From assembly GCA_963668605.1 (NCBI GenBank), contig OY764903.1, forward strand, positions 7,068,001 through 7,132,000: a stretch of 64,000 nucleotides of DNA, in the 5' to 3' direction. Position numbers and translations under genes: made by a program. Positions 18,769 to 30,091 of the stretch are shown in pieces (the first letter of the stretch is position 1; each line of letters starts with the position of its first letter). Below the pieces are notes generated by a model. That model was given only the letters and a program-made list of their open reading frames with translations. It searched no databases and had not been told where the DNA came from. This stretch comes from G963668605 sp963668605. Lineage in GTDB: Bacteria; Acidobacteriota; Terriglobia; Bryobacterales; Bryobacteraceae.

Positions 18769-19452
18769 ATGAACCGGTCATTGCCAATCCTCTTTGCTCT
18801 CTCACTGGCCGCCGCGCTTTCCGCGCTCGGGCAGACCAAGCCGTTTAATTCGTCACTGGCGGATCTCGCCGTCGGCAAACTTGATCTCAAGAACGTCAAG
18901 GTGGAGCGCGCCACATTCAAGGGCCGCCCGGCTCTTCGCGTTACCTGCCTCGGCGGCGGCGACGAGCGCAATCTAGCGCTGCTGACCGGCACGCAGTTTC
19001 AGGATGGCGTCATCGAAGTGGATCTCGCCGGCGACGTCACGCCCGGGGCGGCCGAGGGCGCGCGCGGTTTCACCGGCATCGCCTTTCGCGCGGCGCCTGA
19101 CGCCTCGCGCTACGAATGCTTCTATCTGCGGCCCTTTAATGGCCGTGCGGAAGATCAGGAACGGCGCAACCATTCAGCACAATACATCGCTTCGCCTGAA
19201 TTCGGCTGGCAGCGGCTGCGCAATGAGACGCCGAGCAAGTATGAGTCCTATGTGGATCTCGTGCCCGGCGAGTGGACCAAGGTGCGCATCGAGGTCAAGG
19301 GCGACAAAGCGCGCCTGTATGTGAACGGAGTGGCGCAACCCACGCTGATCGTCAACGACCTGAAGCACGGTTCGAGCCAGGGCGCGCTCGCGTTATGGGT
19401 CTCCGTGGGGACAGTGGCGCACTTCGCGAACCTGCGCGTCATGGCCCAGTAG
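18769..19452 (+). CDS. Secreted LamG/concanavalin-like domain protein
   Basis: A 227-residue protein with signal peptide MNRSLPILFALSLAAALSALG. The rest looks like a single jelly-roll of the LamG or DUF1080-like (3-keto-disaccharide hydrolase-like) type: QFQDGVIEVDLAGDV, FTGIAFRAAPDASRYECFYLRP, EWTKVRIEVKGDKARLYVNG, and a last strand AHFANLRV. Such domains bind or cleave sugars outside the cytoplasm. No catalytic residues can be named. Its stop overlaps the stop of xseA on the other strand by 14 bp. Confidence 0.8.
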   Translation: MNRSLPILFALSLAAALSALGQTKPFNSSLADLAVGKLDLKNVKVERATFKGRPALRVTCLGGGDERNLALLTGTQFQDGVIEVDLAGDVTPGAAEGARGFTGIAFRAAPDASRYECFYLRPFNGRAEDQERRNHSAQYIASPEFGWQRLRNETPSKYESYVDLVPGEWTKVRIEVKGDKARLYVNGVAQPTLIVNDLKHGSSQGALALWVSVGTVAHFANLRVMAQ

Positions 19453-20827
19453 TTTCCGGCGCTTGCGGGATCGATTCCTTTACCGTGGCCTTTAGTTCGC
19501 CCTTAGCCAGACGCACGTGGAGCAGCGAGCGCAGCTTTACCGCGCCGGCGTCCTTCACGATTCGTCCGGATTTGTCCTGCACGATCGCATAGCCGCGGTC
19601 GAGTATCTTCAGCGGACTCAACTCGACCAGTTGAGCGGCGAGCGGCTCCAGCCGGCGCTGCGCCAGGACGATTCGTGCGGCCATGCTCCGCGCCGCCTGA
19701 ACGCGGGCGGCTTCGAGGCGGCGTAGCGCTGCGGCGACTCTGAGGCGCAGGTCCAGTTGCCGCAGCCGGAGACCGGCCTTCATGGCGCGCCACTGCCGCC
19801 CGCGCAGTGCGTTCCGAATCTGCTCTCGCGCGCTGTAATCCAACTCGTCCAGATGCTGCATGTGGCGTCCGACGCGACGCTGTAACAACGCCGTGGCGCG
19901 TTCGATACCCTGCTGCTGCAAGCGCCGGTGCGCGTCGCTGAGCCGGTACTGCAGCGCGCGCCGCATCCGCTCCGCCGCCCGCGCGATCTGCCCAAGCAAC
20001 TCCTCGCGAGTGCGAATCACGAGTTCCGCCGCGGCCGAGGGTGTTGGGGCGCGCAGGTCGGCGACGAAATCGGCGATTGTGAAATCGGTTTCGTGGCCTA
20101 CGGCGGAAATGACCGGCACGCCGCAGGCCGCGATCGCGCGCGCCACGGCCTCTTCGTTAAACGTCCATAGGTCCTCGAGCGATCCGCCGCCGCGCGCCAC
20201 GATGACGACCTCGGCCCAACCGGAGCTGCTGAAATAGTCGATGCCTTCGCAGACCGCCTCCACCGATCCCGCGCCCTGCACCTGCGCTGCATAGAGCCGG
20301 ATGTGCAGACCTGGAAAGCGCCGTTCGAGCACGTGCAGCATGTCGCGAATCACGGCGCCGGTGGGCGATGTCACCAGTCCAATGCGGCGCGGCAGCGCGG
20401 GCAGCGGCCGTTTGCGCGCCGCGTCGAAGAGACCTTCGGCCGCCAGCTTCTTCTTCAATTGCTCGAAGGCGAATTGCAGCGCGCCGTGTCCTTGCGGCTC
20501 CAGTGCATCCACGACAAGCTGGTATTCGCCGCGCGGTTCATAGACGGAGAGCGTGCCGTGTGCTTGTACCGCCGCGCCGTCCTGCGGCTTGAACTTCAGA
20601 TAGCGCGCCGCGCCTTTGAATGCAACGCAGCGCAGTTGCCCGCCCTGGTCCTTCAAAGTGAAATAGTAGTGTCCTGCCGCGGATAGCTTTGTGCCCGAGA
20701 TTTCGCCGGCCACGCGGACGGCGCCGAACTCACGCTCCAGCAAGCCGCCGATAGCGATGTTCAACTCCGTGACACTGAAGACTTTCGGTGCGGCAGGCTC
20801 CCACGCGATCGTGAGTTGGTCGGGCAT
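19439..20827 (-). CDS. xseA: Exodeoxyribonuclease VII large subunit
   Basis: Degrades single-stranded DNA together with the small XseB subunit. The 462-residue protein has an N-terminal OB fold (FSVTELNIAIGGLLEREF; VRVAGEISG, residues 15-105), the catalytic domain (PRRIGLVTSPTGAVIRD, IVARGGGSLEDLWTFNEE, PVISAVGHETDFTIADFVAD at about 145-270), a long arginine-rich coiled coil and the C-terminal LDRGYAIV segment. No xseB is next to it in this window. It is divergent from glnA. Confidence 0.96.
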   Translation of the reverse strand: MPDQLTIAWEPAAPKVFSVTELNIAIGGLLEREFGAVRVAGEISGTKLSAAGHYYFTLKDQGGQLRCVAFKGAARYLKFKPQDGAAVQAHGTLSVYEPRGEYQLVVDALEPQGHGALQFAFEQLKKKLAAEGLFDAARKRPLPALPRRIGLVTSPTGAVIRDMLHVLERRFPGLHIRLYAAQVQGAGSVEAVCEGIDYFSSSGWAEVVIVARGGGSLEDLWTFNEEAVARAIAACGVPVISAVGHETDFTIADFVADLRAPTPSAAAELVIRTREELLGQIARAAERMRRALQYRLSDAHRRLQQQGIERATALLQRRVGRHMQHLDELDYSAREQIRNALRGRQWRAMKAGLRLRQLDLRLRVAAALRRLEAARVQAARSMAARIVLAQRRLEPLAAQLVELSPLKILDRGYAIVQDKSGRIVKDAGAVKLRSLLHVRLAKGELKATVKESIPQAPETTGP

Positions 20828-21009
20828 CTTGTCACTTTCGAGTCTAGCGCAGCGCGCTGCCGGTCCCCCGAACGCCTAATCCACCCCATAAATACTTTCG
20901 ATTGACGCCGTCTCGCGGGAGTCGCTAAGCTTGTCACTTGCTAGCGGGCTTCCGTCGGTCGGTGCCGCAAGGCAAGCAACTAGGCAACATAAGCAAACAG
21001 GGAGGATGA

Positions 21010-22419
21010 ATGACTCCGAAAGAAGTATTGGAGTACGCCAAGACAAACGACGCACGTCAACTCGACCTGCGTTTTACTGACCTGCCGGGCCTCCAGCAGC
21101 ACATATCTTACCCCATTTCCCAGCTCACCGAAGACTGCTTCGAAGATGGCTTCGGGATGGACGGCTCCAGCATCCGCGGTTGGGCCGCGATCAACGAGAG
21201 CGACATGCTCCTGATCCCGGACGGCACCACGTGCATGATGGATCCCTTCTTTGAGACGCCCACGCTGGTAATGACCTGCGACGTGATCGATCCGATTACG
21301 CGGCAGCATTATGAGCGCGATCCGCGCTGGATCGCCAAGAAGGCTGAACTCTACTTGAAGAATAGCGGCCTCGCCGACACCTGCTATTTCGGCGCGGAAG
21401 CGGAATTCTTCATCTTCGACAACATCAGCTTCGACCAGAACCAGCACTCCGGCTACTATTTCATCGACGCCGAAGAGGGACGCTGGAATTCCGGCCGCCG
21501 CGAGGACAACCTCGGCTACCGCCCGCGCTACAAGGAAGGCTACTTCCCGGTGCCGCCGACGGACCACTACCAGGATCTGCGCGCCGACATGGTCAACACC
21601 ATGATCAAGTGCGGCCTGGACATCGAGTGCCACCACCACGAAGTCGCCACCGGCGGCCAGTGCGAAATCGACCAGCGCTTCGACACGATGGTGAAATCGG
21701 CCGACAACATGATGACCTACAAGTACTGCATTCGGAACGTCGCGAATCAGTACGGCAAGACGGTCACCTTCATGCCGAAGCCGCTTTTCGGCGACAACGG
21801 CAGCGGTATGCACTGCCACCAGAGCCTTTGGAATGGCGGCGTTCCGCTCTTCGCCGGCGACATGTATGCCGGCCTCAGCCAGATGGCGCTGTGGTACATC
21901 GGCGGACTGCTGAAGCATTCCCGCTCGCTCTCGGCTATCATCGCGCCGACCACGAACAGCTACAAGCGCTTGGTGCCGGGCTATGAAGCTCCGGTCAACC
22001 TGGCCTACTCCCGCCGCAACCGTTCGGCCGCCGTACGCATCCCGATGTACTCGGCCAGCCCGAAGGCAAAGCGCGTCGAGTACCGTCCGCCAGATCCTTC
22101 GTGCAACCCCTATCTCGCCTTCGCCGCGTTAATGATGGCCGGCCTCGACGGCGTCCTCAACAAGATCGATCCGGGCGAGCCGCTCGATAAGGACATCTAC
22201 GATCTCTCGCCGGAGGAGATGAAGAACGTGCCCTCCATGCCGGGCTCCCTCGACGAAGCGCTCGCCGCTATCGAAGAGGATCACGGCTTCCTGCTCAAGG
22301 GCGACGTCTTCACCGAAGAACTGATCGAAACCTTCGTCGGTTACAAGCGCAAGGCGGAAGCCGAAGCCGTCAGGTTGCGTCCGCATCCTTACGAATTCGC
22401 GCTGTACTACGACATCTAA
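21010..22419 (+). CDS. glnA: Glutamine synthetase type I
   Basis: Makes glutamine from glutamate and ammonia; acts as a cytoplasmic dodecamer. The 469-residue protein has [34 protein letters not shown] and [20 protein letters not shown] motifs. Residue 397 is a tyrosine in IYDLSPEEM, the adenylylation site position of the enterobacterial enzyme, and glnE lies two genes downstream, so covalent control is very likely. A strong GGGAGG site lies five bases before the ATG. A terminator follows the stop. Confidence 0.98.
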   Translation: MTPKEVLEYAKTNDARQLDLRFTDLPGLQQHISYPISQLTEDCFEDGFGMDGSSIRGWAAINESDMLLIPDGTTCMMDPFFETPTLVMTCDVIDPITRQHYERDPRWIAKKAELYLKNSGLADTCYFGAEAEFFIFDNISFDQNQHSGYYFIDAEEGRWNSGRREDNLGYRPRYKEGYFPVPPTDHYQDLRADMVNTMIKCGLDIECHHHEVATGGQCEIDQRFDTMVKSADNMMTYKYCIRNVANQYGKTVTFMPKPLFGDNGSGMHCHQSLWNGGVPLFAGDMYAGLSQMALWYIGGLLKHSRSLSAIIAPTTNSYKRLVPGYEAPVNLAYSRRNRSAAVRIPMYSASPKAKRVEYRPPDPSCNPYLAFAALMMAGLDGVLNKIDPGEPLDKDIYDLSPEEMKNVPSMPGSLDEALAAIEEDHGFLLKGDVFTEELIETFVGYKRKAEAEAVRLRPHPYEFALYYDI

Positions 22420-22446
22420 TAAAAAGTAGCGCGGTCTGCGAATTAC

Positions 22447-22473
22447 GGGGCGGGAGCAATCCCGCCCCTTTCT
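22447..22473 (+). terminator. Rho-independent terminator after glnA
   Basis: GGGGCGGGA (22447-22455), loop GCAA, TCCCGCCCC (22460-22468), then TTTCTC. A perfect 9-bp stem. It ends two bases before the start codon of the MOSC gene, leaving no room for that gene's own ribosome site. Confidence 0.85.
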
Positions 22474-22474
22474 C

Positions 22475-23002
22475 ATGCACGGAACGGTCATCCAGCTCAA
22501 TATCTCTCCGGGCGGTCTCCCAAAACGCCCCATCTTCCACGCCAACGTCACCTCCGCCGGCATCGATGGCGACGGCCATGTGCATACAAAATTCCACGGT
22601 GGCCTATTGCGGGCGCTGCTTCTGATTGCGGCGGAAACGCTCGACGAGCTGATCGCGGCCGGCTATCCGCTGTATCCCGGTGCAATGGGAGAAAATCTCA
22701 CTACGCGCGGCCTGGATCCTCGCCGGATGCGCCTGGGACAACGTTACAGCGCCGGCGGCATCGAAATCGAACTCACCAGCATCCGAGTGCCATGCTTCCA
22801 GCTCGATGTCTACGGCGCCTCGCTGCAGCGGGAGATTTACGACAAAGCCGTCAAAGCCTGCGACGCGAGTTCGCCCCGTTGGGGACTGAGCGGGTTCTAC
22901 GCGTCTGTAATCGAACCGGGCGTCATCCGTCCAGGCGATATAATTAGCCTGAGATCAGAGCAGACGACTACCGGCAATGCAACAACTCCTCGAAACCCTT
23001 GA
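22475..23002 (+). CDS. MOSC domain protein
   Basis: A 175-residue stand-alone MOSC domain, the fold of molybdenum-cofactor sulfurases and YiiM-type proteins. It starts MHGTVIQLNISPGGLPKRP, as MOSC proteins do, and has KFHGG near residue 37, GENLTTRG near 70 and the conserved cysteine in RVPCFQLDVYG near 108. Family members hand sulfur to, or use, molybdenum cofactor; the exact role here is open. The start codon directly follows the glnA terminator, and the 3' end overlaps the glnE start by 26 bp. Confidence 0.85.
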   Translation: MHGTVIQLNISPGGLPKRPIFHANVTSAGIDGDGHVHTKFHGGLLRALLLIAAETLDELIAAGYPLYPGAMGENLTTRGLDPRRMRLGQRYSAGGIEIELTSIRVPCFQLDVYGASLQREIYDKAVKACDASSPRWGLSGFYASVIEPGVIRPGDIISLRSEQTTTGNATTPRNP

Positions 23003-25886
23003 GTTCCGCGACCGGACGCGGGCACTGGACAACATCACAAAACTTTCAGCGGAGATTCCTCCAGGAATCCAGGAGCTGATGCGCTACCTGCTGACGGCCT
23101 CGGCCGATCCCGATGGTACGTTGCACTGGCTGGAGTGTCTGCACTCGAGCAATCGCCCTGCATTCGATCTCCTGATTCACTCGCCGGCGGACCTGCAAGT
23201 TCTGTGCACCGTTTTTTCGTACAGCCGCTTTCTCTCCGAAGAGATCCTGCAACATCCCGAATGGGTGCGGGAATTGACTAACACCGGCGAGTTGCACCGC
23301 CTGTTGCTGGCCGACGAGATCGAGGATAAGCTGGAGCGCCAACTCGGACCCGATCCCGGCGCGCCGTCCGTGTTGACGCTCGCACTCTTCCGCCGCCAGC
23401 AGATTCTGCGCATCCTGGTGCGAGACGTGCTGGCCTACGCGACGCTCGCGGAGACGACCGAGGAGTTGTCGAATCTGGCCGATGCGATTCTAAACGTGAC
23501 CTACCGCCGCATCCGCGAAGACCTGGTGCGCCGCTACGGTACGCCCCGATGTAGCGGCGAGGATGGGATGCAAGTCGAGTGCGGCTTTTCGGTGATTGCG
23601 CTCGGAAAGCTTGGCGGCCGCGAACTTAATTACAGTTCTGACATCGATCTGATGTTCGTCTATTCCGGAAACGGCCAGACCGATGGCCCCAATCCGATCT
23701 CGAACAAGGAGTTTTTTAAGAAAGTCGCAACGCAGTTTACAGGCATGCTCTCCACCTATACGGCCGAAGGCATGTGCTACCGCGTCGATCTACGTCTGCG
23801 TCCCGACGGCCGTCTCGGCGAGGTTTGCCTCTCTCTCGACGGGATGGAGGCATACTATCGCACACGCGCCCGCGATTGGGAATTGCAGATGCTGATCAAG
23901 GCGCGTGTGGCCGCGGGAGAAAAGGGGCCGGGCGCCGCCTTGCTGGCATTCGTCGAGCCGCTGATCTATTCGACGACACTCGATTTTTCCGCTGTGGAGG
24001 CTGTCTCGCTGGCCCGCGAACGCATCCACGAGAAATTGGTCAGCAAGCGCACAGGCGGCGAGTTCGACGTGAAGCTCGCTCCTGGCGGGATTCGCGATGT
24101 TGAGTTTCTGGTGCAGTGCCTGCAGCGCCTGCACGGCGGGCGGGAACCCTGGGTCCGGCATGGCGGTTCGCTGCAGGCGCTGTTCCGCTTGCGCGATAAG
24201 GATTTGCTCTCGGCCACCGAATACTCGCGCCTCGCTTCGGCTTACGCGTTTCTGCGCAATCTGGAACACCGCCTACAATTTGCCGAAGACCGCCAGACGC
24301 ACGTCCTGCCCCTCGATCCCGAGGAACGCGACCTTCTGGCGCACCGCCTGCCGATGGCTTGCATCGGCGACGACCCATCGGCCGAACAGCTTCTGCGCAC
24401 TCTGAATACTCATCTCGAAGAGGTTCAAGAAATCTACACGCGCGTGATCCACGCGCAGAAGCCGTCGTATTACACCTCCTTGCCTGCGCCGCGCCCGGAG
24501 ATACAGCCCGAAGAGCCCAGCGCCGCGATCGTGCAGGAGACGGCCAGCAACCTTGTGCGATTCCTCGACGAGACGGCTCCAGGACTCGCGGCAACATTGC
24601 AGCGCATCGTGCTGCGCCGCGGGGGCAGCAACTTCGAGCACTTTCTCGAAAAGGTCAGCGCGAATCCGGAGTGGCTCGGCTGGCTCGATGCCGACGCCAC
24701 GCTGGCCGGCTACGTGCTCGACCTGTTCGAGCACAGCTCGTACTATGCCGAACAGATGATCCGCGTACCCGATCTACTGGTCGAACTGAAGCGCATGCGG
24801 GAACGGCCGAACCGGAAGCCGAAATACGAAGTCATGGTTGAAACGGTAGAGGACGTAGACGAATTGCGCCGCTATTTTCGCCGTGAGATGTTCCGGATCC
24901 AAGCAGAAAGCATCTGCCTGCGGGTGCCCATTTTTACAACGTTGCGACGTACCTCCGAGCTTGCCGACGCCACCATCGCCGCGGCCTACAAGATGGCCCT
25001 CGACCACGTTGTCGCGAGCAGGCCGCCGCTCAAGGCCGACTACCAGCCCGAGGGGCAACTCGTCGTCATCGCGCTGGGACGCCTGGGCATGCGCGAGTTC
25101 GACCTCGGTTCGGATGCCGATCTGGTCTTCGTCCTTCGAGACGATGACGTGGCCGAGCACGCCTTCTGGACCCGCGTCGCCGAGCGTATGATCGACGTGC
25201 TCACGGCCTACACCGGCACGGGCATTATGTTCACCGTGGATACCCGGTTGCGCCCGAACGGCCGCGAAGGCGCACTGGTGCAATCGAAACGCGCCTACAA
25301 GGAATATTTCGCTAAGACTGCCGAGACCTGGGAAGGGATCACGTACATGAAGTCGCTCGCCGTGGCGGGCGACATCGAGCGCGGCACGACGTTTCTCAAC
25401 GAACTCCAGGACGTGGACTGGCGCCGCTATGGGCAGAGCGGCCGTTCGCAGAAAAACCTACACGCCATGCGCATGCGCCTCGAGAAGGAGCAGGGGACGG
25501 ACAATCCGCTCAAGGCCGGACATGGCGGCTACTACGACATCGACTTCGCGTTGATGTACCTGCGGCTGCGCGGCGCAGGTATTTTTTTCAAGGTGCTGAA
25601 TACGCCCGAGCGCATCGATATTATCGAAAAGATGGGCCACCTCGATCACAACGATGCCGTCTTTCTGCACGACGCCGCGACGTTCTATCGCGCGGTGGAT
25701 CACGCCCTGCGCGTCTCCTCGGGACACACCGAAGGCAGCCTGCCGCATTCTCCGGGACAGTTGGAGGTGCTCGCGGAGTTGGTGACGCGTTGGACTCCAG
25801 ACCACCTCCACGACCAGCCGGTCAACGTGGAACTGGCACAAATTCAGGCCCGCACACGTGAATTCTTCGAACGGCTCTTCGGTTAG
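22977..25886 (+). CDS. glnE: Bifunctional glutamine synthetase adenylyltransferase/deadenylase
   Basis: Adds and removes AMP on GlnA in response to nitrogen status. The 969-residue protein has two nucleotidyltransferase domains: NYSSDIDLMFVY near residue 217 (deadenylase half) and DLGSDADLVFVL near 710 (adenylyltransferase half), each followed by a helical GlnD/PII-responsive region. Both GSDxD-type metal sites are intact. It overlaps the MOSC gene start-to-end and is two genes from its substrate gene glnA, a tight functional pair. It converges on pckA with one base between the two stops. Confidence 0.97.
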   Translation: MQQLLETLEFRDRTRALDNITKLSAEIPPGIQELMRYLLTASADPDGTLHWLECLHSSNRPAFDLLIHSPADLQVLCTVFSYSRFLSEEILQHPEWVRELTNTGELHRLLLADEIEDKLERQLGPDPGAPSVLTLALFRRQQILRILVRDVLAYATLAETTEELSNLADAILNVTYRRIREDLVRRYGTPRCSGEDGMQVECGFSVIALGKLGGRELNYSSDIDLMFVYSGNGQTDGPNPISNKEFFKKVATQFTGMLSTYTAEGMCYRVDLRLRPDGRLGEVCLSLDGMEAYYRTRARDWELQMLIKARVAAGEKGPGAALLAFVEPLIYSTTLDFSAVEAVSLARERIHEKLVSKRTGGEFDVKLAPGGIRDVEFLVQCLQRLHGGREPWVRHGGSLQALFRLRDKDLLSATEYSRLASAYAFLRNLEHRLQFAEDRQTHVLPLDPEERDLLAHRLPMACIGDDPSAEQLLRTLNTHLEEVQEIYTRVIHAQKPSYYTSLPAPRPEIQPEEPSAAIVQETASNLVRFLDETAPGLAATLQRIVLRRGGSNFEHFLEKVSANPEWLGWLDADATLAGYVLDLFEHSSYYAEQMIRVPDLLVELKRMRERPNRKPKYEVMVETVEDVDELRRYFRREMFRIQAESICLRVPIFTTLRRTSELADATIAAAYKMALDHVVASRPPLKADYQPEGQLVVIALGRLGMREFDLGSDADLVFVLRDDDVAEHAFWTRVAERMIDVLTAYTGTGIMFTVDTRLRPNGREGALVQSKRAYKEYFAKTAETWEGITYMKSLAVAGDIERGTTFLNELQDVDWRRYGQSGRSQKNLHAMRMRLEKEQGTDNPLKAGHGGYYDIDFALMYLRLRGAGIFFKVLNTPERIDIIEKMGHLDHNDAVFLHDAATFYRAVDHALRVSSGHTEGSLPHSPGQLEVLAELVTRWTPDHLHDQPVNVELAQIQARTREFFERLFG

Positions 25887-25887
25887 C

Positions 25888-27486
<1,599 letters not shown>

Positions 27487-27527
27487 AATATTTCGGGGAC
27501 GGTACGCACAGTTTATCATGGAGTAAT

Positions 27528-28127
27528 ATGCCCTTGCGCCAGATCCTAGTCGCGCTGCTCCTGACCGTGGCCGCCGCGGCGCAGGTGATCGAATTCGAAT
27601 CCGGCGGTTTGCGCTATCAAACCCTTACAAAAGGCGGCGTTACGGTGATGTGGGCGCAGCTTCCCACGCACATTCCGCCGTACTCCATTGTTCAGGCGGC
27701 AATCTCGAACGGATCTCCGATCACTTGGACCGTCAAACCCGAGGACTTCACGTTCCAGCGCCAGGACGGCGGCGCCCTCAGCGCCACGCCGGCGCGCAAC
27801 GTGGTCTCCGGCTTCGTCGATAAGGGTGGGCGCAACGACGTCATCAAACTCGTCAATGCCTATGAGCAGGGGCTCTACGGTATGACCCGTTTCAGTTCCA
27901 CTAACGGTTACGAGGTCCGCCGTCAGGCCGCACTGGCCGAAGTTTCCTCCACTCGGCTGAAAGCGGCGGCCGCCGCCTCGGCGATCGTCTTCGTCCAGAC
28001 GAAGCTCTCCTCCGGCCAATCCACCGATGGAGCGCTTTTCTTCGCTAACGGTGCGAAATTGCTCGCGCCAGGAAAGTTAGTGGTTCGCGTCGCGGGCGAG
28101 GTCTTTGAGTTCGAAGTTGCTCAGTAA
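27528..28127 (+). CDS. Small secreted protein of unknown function
   Basis: A 199-residue protein with signal peptide MPLRQILVALLLTVAAAAQ and a GGAG site four bases before the ATG. The mature protein is predicted to be mostly beta strands, with a Ser/Thr-rich middle and a last strand GKLVVRVAGEVFEFEVAQ. The domain recalls DUF-type periplasmic proteins of Acidobacteria, but I cannot name a family. It is divergent from pckA; the two start codons are 41 bp apart, so promoters must overlap. Confidence 0.75.
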   Translation: MPLRQILVALLLTVAAAAQVIEFESGGLRYQTLTKGGVTVMWAQLPTHIPPYSIVQAAISNGSPITWTVKPEDFTFQRQDGGALSATPARNVVSGFVDKGGRNDVIKLVNAYEQGLYGMTRFSSTNGYEVRRQAALAEVSSTRLKAAAAASAIVFVQTKLSSGQSTDGALFFANGAKLLAPGKLVVRVAGEVFEFEVAQ

Positions 28128-28324
28128 GTGAGAGTAAGTCGCCGGAAGGTTTTCGAGAGCACCGCGCCTGCCGTTTCCCGTCCGGATTCCGCACAACCCA
28201 GGCGGTGACAGGCACGATGCTGCCCATAGAACCGTCCTTGCGAGCCGGTTCCAGTGCTTAGTGTACGTGTCGCCGCGTTGTAACAGCAAGCGAATTGAAG
28301 CGCAGTCAACAGTTTTGTGTGCTC

Positions 28325-28336
28325 TTAACATGTTAA
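28325..28336. promoter_or_regulatory. Perfect palindrome upstream of the HTH regulator gene
   Basis: TTAACATGTTAA, 12 bp, self-complementary, 36 bp before the regulator start at 28372. A candidate operator, possibly for autoregulation. Confidence 0.4.
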
Positions 28337-28371
28337 TAGCGAGCTCCATGCTAGAATTGTGGCTAATTGAT

Positions 28372-29679
28372 ATGAGTTTGCCTCCAGCCACGTCGCCGGA
28401 ACTTACCTCGTGGAAAGAAATTGCAACATTTCTCGGTGTTTCTGTTCGCACGGCTCAGAAGTGGGAAGCCGAACGTGGCCTTCCCGTCCGGCGTCTGCCC
28501 GGCGGAAGAAGCCACGTTTCCGCGCGCATTGAAGACCTGGCGGCTTGGCGCGACGATTCGCCAAATCAGACTTTTCCCAATAGTGAATCGCCCAAGCCGG
28601 ATTCGTTGAATCATGATAAATCCGACAATAACCCCCTAAACCTAATCCGCAGGGTCCCGAAATGGGCGTACGCGCTGGCCGCCATGGCGGTGGTAATTTG
28701 CGTGGCGGGTTATTGGGCCGAGCGGCGCCACTCCTCGCCGACCTCGGCATTACTCAAAACGCACGATCTGATTGTATTTGCCGTGGATGGACATGAGTTA
28801 TGGCGGAAGAGCTTTGAATGGGGTTTTGCGCCAGCCGGGCAGGACGGCGAGTTTCAGGAAGAGGAAAACAGGACCTGGATCGGCGATCTGGACGGCGATG
28901 GATCTGCGGAGTTACTCCTCAAATACAATCCGAGAGACCGCGAAGCAGGCGCCAGTCTGATCTGTTACTCGGCGGATGGAGCCGAAAAGTGGCATTTCCG
29001 GCCCGGAAGATCCGTCCGAACGAGATCGGCGGAGTTTAGTGCGGACTATACATTGCTCTCCTTTTCCGTAGTGGAGCAGGACAAAGACGCGGGTCCACGG
29101 ATTGTGCTCAGCAGCGCGAAGGCCAGTAGCTTTCCCGCCCAGGTGGTTCTGCTTTCGGGGAAAGGCGAGATCGTACGGGAGTACTGGCATGCCGGGCATC
29201 TGCCGCACATTCTGGTGACGGACCTGAAGGGCGACGGTAGGTCGGAAATCTACCTCGGGGGATCCAACCCTGCGATGAATACGGCGACTCTGGTCGTGCT
29301 GGATCCGGAGCACTTCGGCGGCGCAGCCGACGAATCCAATGCGGACTTCCAATTACTCGGATTCGCTCCGGCGGAAGAGAGATTGCGCGTGATCTTTCCG
29401 CGTTCGCGGTTGAGCCGGGAATTGGACGGCGCCGATCGCGTCGCCGGCCTGGAGATCGAACCGGGCGGGGTGGTCGTGCAGATCGCTGAATCGTTCGGAG
29501 ACACAACTGCGCGCATCGACTATCACCTCGACTCGGCCATGGGTGTCCGCTCGGTCGATTTCGGCGAAACTTACATCGATTCGTACCGGCGGCTGTTTTC
29601 GAGTGGTACAGTTGGCCAGGAGTTCTCGACGTCGGAAGCCGCCAGCCTCAGTGAAGGCGTCGCCTATGTCAAACCCTGA
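28372..29679 (+). CDS. Membrane-anchored HTH regulator with FG-GAP-like sensor region
   Basis: A 435-residue protein starting at the ATG at 28372 (MSLPPATSPELTSWKE). Residues 13-50 form a MerR/excisionase-like helix-turn-helix (SWKEIATFLGVSVRTAQKWE, then LPVRRLPGGRSHVSARIEDL). A Ser/Asn-rich linker leads to one membrane helix at about 97-115 (WAYALAAMAVVICVAGYW). The remainder, outside the cytoplasm, contains calcium-type repeats DLDGDGSAELLLKYN and DLKGDGRSEIYLGG of FG-GAP/VCBS beta-propellers. I infer a one-component transmembrane regulator sensing something outside the cell. Targets are unknown. Confidence 0.8.
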   Translation: MSLPPATSPELTSWKEIATFLGVSVRTAQKWEAERGLPVRRLPGGRSHVSARIEDLAAWRDDSPNQTFPNSESPKPDSLNHDKSDNNPLNLIRRVPKWAYALAAMAVVICVAGYWAERRHSSPTSALLKTHDLIVFAVDGHELWRKSFEWGFAPAGQDGEFQEEENRTWIGDLDGDGSAELLLKYNPRDREAGASLICYSADGAEKWHFRPGRSVRTRSAEFSADYTLLSFSVVEQDKDAGPRIVLSSAKASSFPAQVVLLSGKGEIVREYWHAGHLPHILVTDLKGDGRSEIYLGGSNPAMNTATLVVLDPEHFGGAADESNADFQLLGFAPAEERLRVIFPRSRLSRELDGADRVAGLEIEPGGVVVQIAESFGDTTARIDYHLDSAMGVRSVDFGETYIDSYRRLFSSGTVGQEFSTSEAASLSEGVAYVKP

Positions 29680-29719
29680 AAACTTTGTTTGAAGCTTTGG
29701 CTCTGTATCCAAGCGAACC

Positions 29720-30016
29720 TTAAGCGTATTGGCGCTGCCTGGCGAGTTTCTCGTCGGAAGGCATCACGACCCAGGCGATCAAGTATCCGATCAAAGTCAC
29801 TCCCGTGAGCAGCGTCAGGACCGTCCAGACAATCCGCACGATCGTAACATCGACATCGAAGTAGTGCGCTACGCCGGCGCACACACCCGCTATTTTGCGC
29901 TCTCCCATAATGCGGTACAGGCGCCGGGGTGCGGGCGCCGGACCGTAGGATTTGCCGCAGCGGGAACAGTAGCGGTCGATCTCCTGCATCTCTTGACCAC
30001 AACCTGTACAAAACAT
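29720..30016 (-). CDS. Zinc-ribbon PspC domain protein
   Basis: A 98-residue protein from the ATG at 30016, which has a GGGGAGAG site ahead. Residues 2-22 are a zinc ribbon (MFCTGCGQEM, YCSRCGKSYG) and residues about 34-90 a PspC domain (KIAGVCAGVAHYFDVDVTIVRIVW) with one membrane helix (LLTGVTLIGYLIAWVVM). PspC proteins take part in envelope-stress sensing; here the ribbon probably faces the cytoplasm. An extended frame to 30055 has no ribosome site. Confidence 0.88.
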   Translation of the reverse strand: MFCTGCGQEMQEIDRYCSRCGKSYGPAPAPRRLYRIMGERKIAGVCAGVAHYFDVDVTIVRIVWTVLTLLTGVTLIGYLIAWVVMPSDEKLARQRQYA

Positions 30017-30091
30017 AACTGAGTTCTCTCCCCACTTGGCATTACGAGTTCTCATTCTCCAAAGTTCCTCAAAATAGATCGGGAATAAGGC

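Noticed and set aside
20880..21009. Sigma-54 promoter before glnA
   Set aside because: I searched for GG-N10-GC and found only partial matches, so no such promoter is claimed.
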